Assembly: GCF_014636935.1 (NCBI RefSeq)
Contig: NZ_BMES01000001.1
Span: 2,051,782 to 2,115,781, forward strand
Reading direction: 5' to 3'
Length of the DNA: 64,000 bases
Source: Alsobacter metallidurans
Lineage (GTDB): Bacteria > Pseudomonadota > Alphaproteobacteria > Rhizobiales > Beijerinckiaceae
Part shown: positions 27,044 to 36,358 of the stretch, in pieces
Layout of the letters: the number at the start of each line of letters is the position of its first letter
How positions within the stretch are numbered: the first letter of the stretch is position 1
Translations under genes and position numbers: made by a program
Notes under the pieces: model-generated
The model's database searches: none
The model's input: only the letters and a program-made list of their open reading frames with translations
Told to the model about the DNA's origin: nothing

Positions 27044-27111
27044 CCGAAATCTCCTTGAACTTCCGCACCTTGCTAACTGAGACAATGCCGTGGGGCGGCG
27101 CATGTTCCCGC

Positions 27112-27933
27112 CTACTGGCAGATGCGGTAGCCGTTGCGCCGGTCGCGCATGTCGAGATGGAGGTGGTCGGCGTGCTCGGCGTTCGTGCCGGGGCCGAGGA
27201 CGGTGGTGAACAGGCGGCAAGCGCCCGTGCGCGACGCGTCCGCGAAGCGCCCCTCGGGGCCTTCGGGATCGGCCTTGCCGATCGTGACGGCCGCGTGCTT
27301 GTGGAACTCGAAACCCGCCACGTCGACGCCGTTGGCGAAGGCGTGCTCGCTGAGTTTGGCGCCCTGCTGGTGGTTCTGCGAGCGGCACTGGTAGGAGGTG
27401 CCAATCACGATGCGCGACAACGGGGCGGACAGCTCCTTGTCGGCCGCGACGCCGACCACGTCGCGCGACCAGAGCGCCAGCGCCTCGGCGGCGCGGCAGG
27501 TGAGCGTGACCGGGGGAGACACCGCCACGCCGTCGGGCAGGCCTGCGACTTCGAGCGGCGTCGTAGCCCCACAGGCGCCCTCCGCGATGGCGGGCAGCGC
27601 CTTGGACCTGACGCCGAGCCGCGCCAGGCGCTCGGGACATTCGGGATCATCGTCCGGGGGCGGCGCGGCGGCTTGCTGTGCGGGCGCCGGTTCGGGAGCT
27701 TTGCCGTTCTGGGGCGCGGGCTGGGGCGAGGCGAGGTCGCTCGGCCGCTCAGGCGGCAGCGGAACGGCTTCGGCCGCGGCAGGGGGTGGAGACGACAGCT
27801 CGGGCGGGCGCTCCGGCGGAAGCGGCGCAGCGCTCTCGCCGGAGGGTGGCGCCGCCGAGGCGGCATGCGCGCCGGCCAGCGCCGTCGCGAGCGAGACGAA
27901 GATGAAAACCAGGCTGGAGCGAAGCATGGGCAT
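27112..27933 (-). CDS. Extensin-like C-terminal domain protein
   Basis: A 273-residue exported protein: signal peptide about 1-25, then a Pro-rich linker with a repeated unit (PLPPERPPELSSP, later PLPPERPSDLASP), then the bacterial extensin-like domain (about 95-273). That domain has Cys residues (PECPERL, EGACGAT, LTCRAAE, YQCRSQN, GACRLF, YRICQ) and His/Asp metal-type residues in LSEHAFANGVDVAGF and EHADHLHLDM, resembling D-Ala-D-Ala carboxypeptidase folds. A role in peptidoglycan processing is inferred from fold and neighbours. Confidence 0.87.
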   Translation of the reverse strand: MPMLRSSLVFIFVSLATALAGAHAASAAPPSGESAAPLPPERPPELSSPPPAAAEAVPLPPERPSDLASPQPAPQNGKAPEPAPAQQAAAPPPDDDPECPERLARLGVRSKALPAIAEGACGATTPLEVAGLPDGVAVSPPVTLTCRAAEALALWSRDVVGVAADKELSAPLSRIVIGTSYQCRSQNHQQGAKLSEHAFANGVDVAGFEFHKHAAVTIGKADPEGPEGRFADASRTGACRLFTTVLGPGTNAEHADHLHLDMRDRRNGYRICQ

Positions 27934-27981
27934 GGCGTCTCAACGCCGCGCCCACGCCAAGGTTCGGGCGAAAGCGGTCGA

Positions 27982-29067
27982 TCAGCTCGGATCGGCCGCC
28001 AAAGCCGTGACGGTCGGCGTCCCGAAGGCGCTTACGCCGGTGTAGCGGGCGAGGCGCAGGCCGATCATCGAGTCGATCAGGTTGTAGACCTCGGCTACGC
28101 TCAGCGGCTTCAGGCGGCGCCCCTTGCGGGCGAAGAAGATGTTCTTGTTGGCCTTTGCGGCCGCCTTGAACTCTTTGGAAGCCGCCGTGGTGGGCTTGCT
28201 GCGCTGCAGCTCCAGCAGGGACGCGGCGTCCGACGGGCCGAGGAAATGCGTGAGGTAGAGCTCGGCGGGCTTGAGATCGCGTCCGATGCGGAACGCCACC
28301 TGGGCGCGGTCGCGCTTCATCAGCTCGCTGGCCATCACGGCCGCCACATAGGGGTCGCGGCGCAGCTCGAGGATGCGCGTGCGCATCTCGGGGTCCTTCA
28401 CGGCAGGCTTGTCGCCGGCGGTGTCGATGGCGGACGCCTCGAAGGCGAGGCCGTGGCGCGAGCCGTAGTCGTGCACGACTTCGAGCCAGGTGCTCTCGAT
28501 GAACTGGAACAGGCCCTCGGCCGAGGACGTGGAGGCGCGGACCTCCGGACGGAAGCTCGACTCCTTGTCGGCCAGCGCCATGAGGTAGACGGGGTCGACC
28601 TCCGCCTGCTCGGCCGCGCGCAGCATGGTCATCACCATCTTGCGCGGCACGCCGAGGCTGCCGAAGCGCAGCTTCTCCTCCGGATCGGGGCCAATCGCGA
28701 CAGGGCTTTCCTCGGGCAGGTGCAGCTCGCCGCCGGGCGCATCAGCCGAGGCGTCGCTCGGCATCGCGAAGATGCGGCCGGTTACGCTGCGCTCGGCGAA
28801 GCCCGGAACGCTGTGGGCGATCGCCAAGGCGATGGAGGGCAGCTTGGAGCTGTCGAACTCCTTGGCAGGAACGAACGCCACGGACGGCGCGGTCGCGACC
28901 GCCGGGACGATGCCCGACAGAACCGTGCCGGCCACGATGGCCAAGCACCAGCGCACCGCCCTGGTGGCGGGACCCGTCTTTTTCGGGAACACGGCGGCCT
29001 TTGCCGCGTTGGTCGCGGGAAGGTCGGCGTCGGTGGACGCCGGCATCTCGGCGATTGACCCTCGCAT
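27982..29067 (-). CDS. Lytic transglycosylase, SLT domain
   Basis: A 361-residue protein with a membrane-anchor segment (VRWCLAIVAGTVLSGIVPAV, about 38-57). The SLT fold is in the middle: ALADKESSFRPEVRASTS contains the catalytic Glu, SAEGLFQFIESTW the family's GLFQ motif, and PYVAAVMASELM follows. The C-terminal part ends AVYNLIDSMIGLR-like. ATG 29067 (MRGSIAEMPAS) has GGAG 7 bases before it; a start 15 bases upstream (29082) is possible. With the two genes downstream it makes a co-directional set of three wall-remodelling proteins. Confidence 0.87.
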   Translation of the reverse strand: MRGSIAEMPASTDADLPATNAAKAAVFPKKTGPATRAVRWCLAIVAGTVLSGIVPAVATAPSVAFVPAKEFDSSKLPSIALAIAHSVPGFAERSVTGRIFAMPSDASADAPGGELHLPEESPVAIGPDPEEKLRFGSLGVPRKMVMTMLRAAEQAEVDPVYLMALADKESSFRPEVRASTSSAEGLFQFIESTWLEVVHDYGSRHGLAFEASAIDTAGDKPAVKDPEMRTRILELRRDPYVAAVMASELMKRDRAQVAFRIGRDLKPAELYLTHFLGPSDAASLLELQRSKPTTAASKEFKAAAKANKNIFFARKGRRLKPLSVAEVYNLIDSMIGLRLARYTGVSAFGTPTVTALAADPS

Positions 29068-29496
29068 ACTTGCTCCGAGCATTTTGCCGCTGGCGGGCGG
29101 CTCTTCGTCGTTGGTTAACGGGTCCTTGACGGCCGGATGTGGCTGGAATGGGGCACATGCTCACGCCTGCGTGATCGTACTGATGGCATGACGGGATGTG
29201 TTCTTTGGCCCTGCGAGGTCGCTGCTGAACATCCGACAAGCTTGAGCGGAGTGATTCGCGCCATTTTGCGCCATTGATCGCCCCGACATGGCCGCGATGA
29301 AGCTCGATGTGCTTTTGGCGACACAGCGCGAATAAAGAATCTCCGTCTTTATCATCCAGGGTAGATCGTTCTACTTTCCCGTCCAACTCACCCAGCTTGA
29401 GCTTCTCGCTGGCGAGCCTCCATTGACAGCGCTCGCCATTTCCCGTTCGGTCCGGCGTCGCGCCAGCGGCGGTTGCAGGGTTGAGCGGAGAGGCAG
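29068..29496. other. Divergent intergenic region between the transglycosylase gene and gnd
   Basis: About 430 bases holding the promoters of two divergent units. It is more AT-rich than its flanks. I see no repeat, RNA gene or convincing small ORF. Confidence 0.5.
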
Positions 29497-30494
<998 letters not shown>

Positions 30495-30498
<4 letters not shown>

Positions 30499-31007
30499 GC
30501 GGCCCCACCGTGCTTGTGATCATGGGCGTCGCGGGGTCGGGCAAGACCACCACGGCGCGCAACCTCTCCAAGGCGCTGGGCTGGCCCTACCGGGACGCCG
30601 ACGAATTCCACCCCGCCGCCAACATCGCCAAGATGACGCGCGGCGAGGCCCTGACCGACGAGGACCGCGCGCCGTGGCTCGCCGCCATCGCGGCGTGGAT
30701 CGACCAGAACCTCGCGGCCGGAACCAGCGCCATCGTGACCTGCTCGGCGCTGAAGCGCGCCTACCGTGATGTGCTGGCCGGCGGCCGGCCGGGCGTGCGG
30801 ATGATCCACCTCGTCGCGAGCCAGGGCCTGATCGCCGGCCGCATGGCGGCGCGCAAGCACCACTTCATGCCGACGAGCCTGCTGGACAGCCAGTTCGCCG
30901 CGCTGGAGCGGCCCGCGCCGGACGAGCACGTGCTGGACGTGTCGGTGGAGCAGAGCCCCAAGGCGGTGGTGCAGGACATCCTCACCCGGCTGGGCCTGCG
31001 CGCGTGA
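30495..31007 (+). CDS. gntK: Gluconokinase
   Basis: GntK phosphorylates gluconate to 6-phosphogluconate. The 170-residue protein has the P-loop GVAGSGKTT (11-19), the substrate motif [14 protein letters not shown] and the DEDRAPWL and [10 protein letters not shown] motifs of the GntK family. The start is the GTG at 30495, overlapping the gnd stop (GTGA); the long frame upstream is the shadow of gnd. Its own stop overlaps the next gene's GTG in the same way, so the three genes form a tightly coupled operon. Confidence 0.94.
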
Positions 31008-31546
31008 GCGCCGCGCTCACGATGGCGGCGGCTCGCTCCGTCCTGCTCGTGATCGACTTCCAGGGACGGCTCATGCCGTCCATCCACGACGGCGCGCCCG
31101 CGATGGCCAACGCCCGCCGGCTGATCGACGCGGCCGGAATCCTCGGAGTTCCGGTCGTCTACACCGAGCAGAACCCCGAGGGTCTCGGCGGCACGGCGCC
31201 GGAGCTGCTGACGGACGGCGCAGCGGTCTTTCGAAAGATGACGTTCGACGCCATGCGCGAGCCCGGCTTCCTCAACCTGCTGCCGGCGGAGCGCGAGGTC
31301 GTGGTGGTCGGCTGCGAGGCGCATGTCTGCGTCATGCAGACGGCGCTCGGGCTGATCGAAGCCGGGCGCCGGGTCTGGCTCGTTCGGGACGCCATTGGTT
31401 CGCGCAGGGCGGAGAGCAAGGACGTCGCCGTCGCGCGCCTCCGGGCCGCAGGCGCGACCGTCGTCACCGCCGAGATGGTCGCCTTCGAATGGCTGGGCGA
31501 CGCCCGCCACCCCGGCTTCCGCGACGTGCTGCGGCTGGTGAAGTAG
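31004..31546 (+). CDS. Isochorismatase-family cysteine hydrolase
   Basis: A 180-residue member of the cysteine hydrolase family that includes nicotinamidase and isochorismatase. Catalytic triad: Asp in LLVIDFQGRLM, Lys in VFRKMTFDAM, Cys in EAHVCVMQTALGL, with the cis-peptide VVGCEAHV just before. It starts at the GTG overlapping gntK (GTGA). The substrate is unknown; YcaC-like members are frequent in such positions. Its stop codon TAG lies at the border of a tandem repeat array. Confidence 0.88.
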   Translation: MSAALTMAAARSVLLVIDFQGRLMPSIHDGAPAMANARRLIDAAGILGVPVVYTEQNPEGLGGTAPELLTDGAAVFRKMTFDAMREPGFLNLLPAEREVVVVGCEAHVCVMQTALGLIEAGRRVWLVRDAIGSRRAESKDVAVARLRAAGATVVTAEMVAFEWLGDARHPGFRDVLRLVK

Positions 31547-31968
31547 GCCGGGTCATTCTCCGTCATGGCCGGGCTTGTTCCGGCCATTCACGCGTGAGCC
31601 CAGTGCGTGGATCCTCGGGTCAAGCCCGGGGATGACGGTGGAGGGTGTGCGCCAGGGCGCCAACTCGCTCGGCGTTCTCACAGTCCGTAGGCCGAGCCAT
31701 TCTCCGCCATGGCCGAGCTTTTCCCAGCCATCCACGCGTGAGCCCAGCGGGTGGATCCCCGGGTCAAGACGGTGGAGGGCTTGCGTCAGGCCAACAACTC
31801 GCTCGGCGTCCTCACGTGCGGTAGGCCGAGCCATTCTCCCTCATGGCCGGGCCTGTCCCGGCCATCCACGCGGGAGCCCAGCGCGTGGGTCCCCGGGTCA
31901 AGCCCGGGGATGACGGTGGAGGGTGTGCGCCAGGGCGCCAACTCGCTCGGCGTCCTCAGGTGCGGTAG
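31547..31968. repeat. Three-copy tandem array built on the family B repeat
   Basis: Units of 144, 134 and 144 bases (31547-31690, 31691-31824, 31825-31968). Each starts GCCG-G/A-GYCATTCTCC, contains a family B palindrome, and ends ACTCGCTCGGCG..CTCA....GTAG. Copy 2 lost 10 bases inside the AAGCCCGGGGATGACGG stretch. The end of copy 3 is the 3' coding end of the class II aldolase gene, and copies 1 and 2 carry degenerate versions of that end. Confidence 0.85.
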
Positions 31969-32756
31969 GCAGGCTCCTCGGCGTCGAGCTGCCGGCGAAG
32001 GCTGAGCAGGTGCAGCCTGGCCGACTCGGCGTCGCCCTCACGCATCTGACGGGAGGCGGCCTCGGCGATTGCCGTCGAAACCGGCGTAACGCTCCGGCCC
32101 GTCGCCAAGGCGAGGCACTGCACCTCGCAGGCGCGCTCGAGATAATAAAGGTCGTCCCAGGCCTCCGCGATCGTGGGCGCGAGCACCAGGACGCCATGGT
32201 GCTTCATGAAAACGATGTCGGCGTCGCCGGCCGCCGCAGCGATGCGGTCGCCTTCGCGCTCGTCCAGCGCAAGGCCGTTGTAGTTCTCGTCAACGGCGGT
32301 GCGGCCGTAGAACTTCAGCGCGGTCTGGCCGGCGAAGATCAACGGGTCGCCGTCCGTCATGGAAAGCGCCGTCGCGTAGGGCATGTGCGTATGGAACGCC
32401 ACGCGGGCGCGCGGCAGGTTCTTGTGCACTCGAGCGTGGATGAAGAAGGCGGTCGCCTCCGGCTGCCCATCGCCCGACACGACGTTGCCGTGGAAGTCGC
32501 AGATCAGCAGTTGGCTCGCCGTGAGTTCGCGGAACGCATAGCCGTACGGGTTGACGATGAAGAGGTCGTCATAGCCCGGCACGAGCGCCGAGAAGTGGTT
32601 GCAAATGCCCTCCTCGAAGCCGTTGCGAGCCGCCATGCGAAAGCAGGCCGCAAGGTCGCGCCGCGCCTCCCAGACGGCCTCTCCGTCGAGGTCCGGCTGG
32701 TTCGCGCCCTCTTCCGCCCGGGGCGGCGTGGCGGAGGGGGTGAGGGCGTGGGCCAT
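31956..32756 (-). CDS. Class II aldolase/adducin-family protein
   Basis: A 266-residue protein of the fuculose-1-phosphate aldolase/adducin fold. Zinc ligands are visible as HTHMP (about residue 130) and MKHHGVLVL (about 190). The N-terminal SALVPGYDDLFIVNPYGY matches the subgroup often annotated as class II aldolase without known substrate. GGAG lies 7 bases before ATG 32756. The stop codon falls in a tandem repeat array. A sugar- or aldehyde-cleaving role is inferred only. Confidence 0.87.
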   Translation of the reverse strand: MAHALTPSATPPRAEEGANQPDLDGEAVWEARRDLAACFRMAARNGFEEGICNHFSALVPGYDDLFIVNPYGYAFRELTASQLLICDFHGNVVSGDGQPEATAFFIHARVHKNLPRARVAFHTHMPYATALSMTDGDPLIFAGQTALKFYGRTAVDENYNGLALDEREGDRIAAAAGDADIVFMKHHGVLVLAPTIAEAWDDLYYLERACEVQCLALATGRSVTPVSTAIAEAASRQMREGDAESARLHLLSLRRQLDAEEPAYRT

Positions 32757-32966
32757 GATCGAACTCCGAAGACGTGGGCGCTGCATGCGAAAGGCAAGCG
32801 GTCCATGGCGCAGGCGCCGCTGTCAAGCGCCGGTGAGCCCAACCGGGTGCGCAACCCTGCTGAGAAATATCGGTAAATTTCGATCGTTTAACGCGTGATT
32901 CACCGTTTTCGCGCTCTGGTCGTCCGTGGGGCTTTGTTGCATTGCGCGTTGAGTTGGAGTGAGGAC

Positions 32967-34496
32967 ATGGAGCGGTTCGCGATGGGGGCCCGCGTTCGTT
33001 CGGGCGTCGCGACAGGTGTGTGGCTGCTGTGCGCGGCCCTTCTTCTCCTCTCGGCGCCGGCCGAGGCCAAGCGTCGCTCCACCAAGGCGGGCGGCTGGGC
33101 CCCGCCGCAGTCCGCGATGGTGTTGGACCCCGTCAGCGGCAAGGTGCTGTACGGGCTGGACGTCGACGGCCAGCGCCACCCGGCCTCGCTCACCAAGGTG
33201 ATGACGCTCTATCTGCTGTTCGAGCAGATTGAGAAGGGCGCGATGAAGCTCGATACCCCGCTCCAGGTGTCGTATTTCGCGACCACGCAGGCGCCCTCCC
33301 GCCTTGGCGTGAAGAAGGGCGAGACGATCTCGGTCGACGACGCCATCAAGGCCATCGTCACCCGCTCGGCCAACGACGTCGCGGTGGTGATCGCCGAGAA
33401 CCTCGCCGGCACGGAAAAAGCGTTCGCCGAGAAGATGACCGAGAAGGCTCAGGAGCTCGGCATGCGCAACACGCTGTTCGTGAACGCGTCGGGCCTGCCC
33501 AACAAACAGCAGATCACCACTGCGCGGGATCTCGCGCTGCTCGGCAAGGCGGTGCGCGAGCGCTTTCCCGACTTGTTCGGCTATTTCGCCACCAAGAGCT
33601 TTGAATACGCAGGCGCCAAGGTGCCGAGCCACAACCGGCTGATGAACCGCCTGGAAGGCATGGACGGCATCAAGACCGGCTTCACCAATGCGTCCGGGTT
33701 CAACCTGCTGGCCTCGGTACGGCGCGGCGACCGCAGCGTGATCGCTGTTGTGATGGGCGGCACCACCCAGAAGAGCCGCGATGACAAGATGGCTGAACTC
33801 GTGAACCGCACCATCGGGGACGCCGCGCCGGCCCCCGTGCTGGTGGCGGGAGCCGCCAAGGACGCGCCGCTCGCCTACGCGGCGAGCGCCCCGCTCGTGT
33901 TTCCGCCGCAGACGGCTTCGGTCGCGAAGCCCGCCGCCAGGCCCGAGCCGCTGCCGGGCGCGGCCACGGCCGCGACTCCGGCCGCGTCCTCCGCCCTGAT
34001 CGCGGCCGCCCAGGTTCCAGCGAAGACCGTCCCGGCGACGAGCGGCGCTGCGACCAACGCTGTCGCGCTTGATCCGGCGGCGGCTCCCGCCAAGGCCGTC
34101 GACCTCGATCCGGTGACAACCGCGTCGATCATGACCGCGCCGGCCGGCGGCTCGCACATGCCCATGATCCTGTCCGTGCTCGGCGCACTCGCGCTCGGCT
34201 GCGGCGTCGTCGCGCGCCGGCGTTTCGGCCTGGCGCTTCCCGGATCGGCGACGCTCTCGACCGCCGGCGTGGTCGCCCGCGTGGTCGCCGTGCACGTCCG
34301 CGAAACGGCGGCCGAAACGGCCGTGGGTTCGCGGATCCAAGTCCTCACCTCCAACATTCGCAACCGGGCGCCCTGGCCGCGCCGCTCACCCGCCGCCATC
34401 GGAGCCAGCCTCCCGGCGATGGACATGGCGTCCGCCGGCCCCGCCAACGAAGCCGCGACCGCTGGCCCCTGGATGCCGCCGGGGGCGATCCGGTAG
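32967..34496 (+). CDS. D-alanyl-D-alanine carboxypeptidase (penicillin-binding protein, S11)
   Basis: A 509-residue exported S11 peptidase that trims the terminal D-Ala of peptidoglycan pentapeptides. Signal peptide about 10-34 (GVWLLCAALLLLSAPAEA). Catalytic motifs: SxxK in PASLTKVM, SxN in TRSANDVAVV, KTG in GIKTGFTNASG. After the catalytic domain (ending about 290) there is an Ala/Pro-rich stretch, then a hydrophobic segment MILSVLGALALGCGVV and a basic-to-Ala-rich tail of about 90 residues. The tail differs from the amphipathic anchor of DacA/DacC and may span the membrane. GGAGTGAGGAC precedes ATG 32967. Confidence 0.9.
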   Translation: MERFAMGARVRSGVATGVWLLCAALLLLSAPAEAKRRSTKAGGWAPPQSAMVLDPVSGKVLYGLDVDGQRHPASLTKVMTLYLLFEQIEKGAMKLDTPLQVSYFATTQAPSRLGVKKGETISVDDAIKAIVTRSANDVAVVIAENLAGTEKAFAEKMTEKAQELGMRNTLFVNASGLPNKQQITTARDLALLGKAVRERFPDLFGYFATKSFEYAGAKVPSHNRLMNRLEGMDGIKTGFTNASGFNLLASVRRGDRSVIAVVMGGTTQKSRDDKMAELVNRTIGDAAPAPVLVAGAAKDAPLAYAASAPLVFPPQTASVAKPAARPEPLPGAATAATPAASSALIAAAQVPAKTVPATSGAATNAVALDPAAAPAKAVDLDPVTTASIMTAPAGGSHMPMILSVLGALALGCGVVARRRFGLALPGSATLSTAGVVARVVAVHVRETAAETAVGSRIQVLTSNIRNRAPWPRRSPAAIGASLPAMDMASAGPANEAATAGPWMPPGAIR

Positions 34497-34599
34497 CAAC
34501 CCCAAGCTTGGCTGCGGAGCGCGTCTTTCCCTTCGCCGTCGGGCCGTCCGGGGCTGACAGCCCTATCCCGACCGCGTAGGGATGGCCGCGGAGGCCCTC

Positions 34600-35196
34600 A
34601 TGACGCGCGATATCGTTCCTGCCCGCAAGCTCACCGCCATTGTCGGCCGGGTGATGATCGCCGATGGCGATACCTTCGAAACGCGGGACGTTCCGCAAAT
34701 CAGCGTCGACCTTGAAGGCATAGCGCTCGACGGCCTGCTCGGGGAGCGCCATCGCGGGTACGCCCGGGCCGCTGATGCGCGCGTGCCGTGGTATCCGCGC
34801 GGCACGCCGATCCGCAACGCGCGGCAGATCTCCATCGTGTGTTCGGAGGAGCTGGCCGACGTCGCGGCCCGTATGGGGATCGCCGAGATCCGTCCCGAAT
34901 GGCTGGGCGCGAACCTGGTGATCGAGGGCGTGCCGTCGCTGTCCATGCTGCCGCGCGGCACACGGCTGTTCTTTCCGACCGCGGCGTCGCTGGCCGTGGA
35001 GGAGCAGAACGTGCCCTGCAAGGGCCCGGGCCGCATGATCGCCCGCAACGTCGGCGGGGACGCCGGCATGCCGTTCGACTTCGTCCGCAAGGCCGCGCGC
35101 AAGCGTGGGCTCGTGGCTTGGGTGGAGAGGGCAGGGGTGATCCGCGTCGGGGATACGGTGGAGATCCGCATCCCCGAGCAGTGGGTCTATGCCTAG
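34600..35196 (+). CDS. MOSC domain-containing protein
   Basis: A 198-residue MOSC protein. MOSC domains act as molybdenum-cofactor sulfur carriers or bind sulfurated/hydroxylated substrates; YiiM and mARC are relatives. [23 protein letters not shown] and [14 protein letters not shown] are the family's N-terminal blocks; [14 protein letters not shown] holds the conserved Cys. ATG 34600 follows GGAGG by 5 bases; a start at 34582 is possible. Its 3' end overlaps the convergent DUF1328 gene within a shared CTAG. Confidence 0.84.
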   Translation: MTRDIVPARKLTAIVGRVMIADGDTFETRDVPQISVDLEGIALDGLLGERHRGYARAADARVPWYPRGTPIRNARQISIVCSEELADVAARMGIAEIRPEWLGANLVIEGVPSLSMLPRGTRLFFPTAASLAVEEQNVPCKGPGRMIARNVGGDAGMPFDFVRKAARKRGLVAWVERAGVIRVGDTVEIRIPEQWVYA

Positions 35197-35366
35197 AAGA
35201 TGACTTCGCCGGCCATCAGGCCGAGCACCAGCAGCACGACGAAGATCAGCAGCGCCACCACGAAGAGGATCTTGGAGAGCCGACTGGCCGCCGCCGAGAC
35301 GCCCGTGAATCCCAGCGCGCCCGCGATGATCGAGATCACCAGGAAGATCAGGGCCCATTTCAGCAT
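35193..35366 (-). CDS. DUF1328 (UPF0391, YtjA-like) small membrane protein
   Basis: A 57-residue protein with two transmembrane helices (about 3-22 and 34-53), starting [20 protein letters not shown] and keeping the family's [17 protein letters not shown] loop, with basic residues between helices. DUF1328 proteins are small inner-membrane proteins often induced by stress; molecular role unknown. The stop codon overlaps the MOSC stop in the palindrome CTAG (35193-35196). GGGAG lies before ATG 35366, and a GGAAC-N17-GGTT promoter match lies about 60 bases upstream. Confidence 0.9.
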   Translation of the reverse strand: MLKWALIFLVISIIAGALGFTGVSAAASRLSKILFVVALLIFVVLLVLGLMAGEVIF

Positions 35367-35709
35367 TGCGTCGCTCCCGTTGCCGTCCTCCGGGGCGCGC
35401 CCGGGACGTGAGTTGAAGTTGCGGAGCTAACCGCGAGCGGGGCAGGAAGGTTCCTTGCCGCGCCCCTTGCGAATGTTGGGTTTATTCCAGGGCCTCGCGC
35501 CCTGTCAGGCAGGCTTGCGGCTTGCGGGGCCGCGGCGAAATCTCATATGAGGATCACAACCGAACCCCGCAGCCGTTCACGTTGCGGATGGCGCTCCGGC
35601 GTCCGGTCGACTGCATGAACGCCGGGGTGCGGCTGAAAGCGCCCGGGACGCCCCTTGGACCGCCGCGCGCCGACACGGCGGTTCCGCAAGAACCATCGCG
35701 GGACTGGCA
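35367..35709. other. Intergenic region between DUF1328 and infA
   Basis: Contains the stress-type promoter match for DUF1328 (35429-35454) and the infA leader. No further gene is supported. Confidence 0.5.
35429..35454 (-). promoter_or_regulatory. EcfG/RpoE2-type promoter match upstream of DUF1328
   Basis: On the minus strand GGAAC (35454-35450), then 17 bases, then GGTT (35432-35429). This fits the RpoE2 rule GGAAC-N18/19-TT; the -10 has one difference from CGTT. The start of transcription would lie about 50-60 bases before the DUF1328 ATG. Confidence 0.5.
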
Positions 35710-35988
35710 ATGGCGAAGGAAGAATTGATGGAGTTCGAGGGTCTCGTCACCGAGATCCTGCCGGATGCGCGCTTTCGCGTGCAGCTCGACACCGGCCACG
35801 AGATTGTCGCCTACACGGCCGGCAAGATGAAGAAGCACCGCATCAAGACGCTCACGGGCGATCGCGTGACGGTGGAGATGTCGCCCTACGATCTCGAGAA
35901 GGGCAGGCTGATCTTCCGCCACAAGGACGAGCGCGCCGGCCCGCCCGGCGCCCGCCCGCCGCAGCGCGGCCAATTCCGCCGCCGCTGA
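35710..35988 (+). CDS. infA: Translation initiation factor IF-1, with basic C-terminal tail
   Basis: IF-1 is a single S1/OB-fold protein that binds the ribosomal A site during initiation. The 92-residue product keeps the family core [35 protein letters not shown] and [18 protein letters not shown]. Canonical IF-1 is about 72 residues; here a 20-residue Arg/Pro/Gly-rich tail follows ([20 protein letters not shown]). Such longer infA paralogues occur in Hyphomicrobiales besides a normal-length copy; whether another copy exists cannot be seen here. Confidence 0.92.
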   Translation: MAKEELMEFEGLVTEILPDARFRVQLDTGHEIVAYTAGKMKKHRIKTLTGDRVTVEMSPYDLEKGRLIFRHKDERAGPPGARPPQRGQFRRR

Positions 35989-36117
35989 CGGCCCTGCGCG
36001 GCTTTGCTCGGTGAGCGCGGCCCGCAAGGGACGAGCGCCTCCGCGACCCTCCGGTGGCGCGCGCAGCGTCCCCGGCGTGCACGGAGCCGAGCGGCCGCTA
36101 CCTCGGGACCGCCCTCC

Positions 36118-36200
36118 CGTCATGGCGAGCGCGAGCGAAGCAATCCAGCGGCAGGCTGGGCCTTGAGACTGAATTGCTTCGCCTTCGGCTCGCAATGACG
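36118..36200. repeat. Family C palindromic repeat, inverted pair
   Basis: CGTCATGGCGAGCGCGAGCG-AAGCAATCCAG, then GAATTGCTTCGCC...GGCTCGCAATGACG inverted 20 bases later. Related copies: 43991-44022, 44431-44462, 44499-44610 and 48798-48904. No gene between the halves. Confidence 0.83.
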
Positions 36201-36358
36201 GCGGAAAGCCGCAACGTCCGGCGATGGGGCCGCGAGGCGGCGCCCACGCGCAAGGCAGGCATGCCCGCGGGAAAATGATCGCCCTCGTGGTGGAACATCC
36301 GGGACGATCGTGGCATTGGGGGCCGTCCGGCCGCCAGCCCCCCGGGAGCCGATTGCCC

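Noticed and set aside
31547-31968. CRISPR-like tandem repeats
   Set aside because: Units are 134-144 bp with no short repeat/unique spacer pattern and no cas genes; it is an ordinary tandem duplication of a palindromic repeat.
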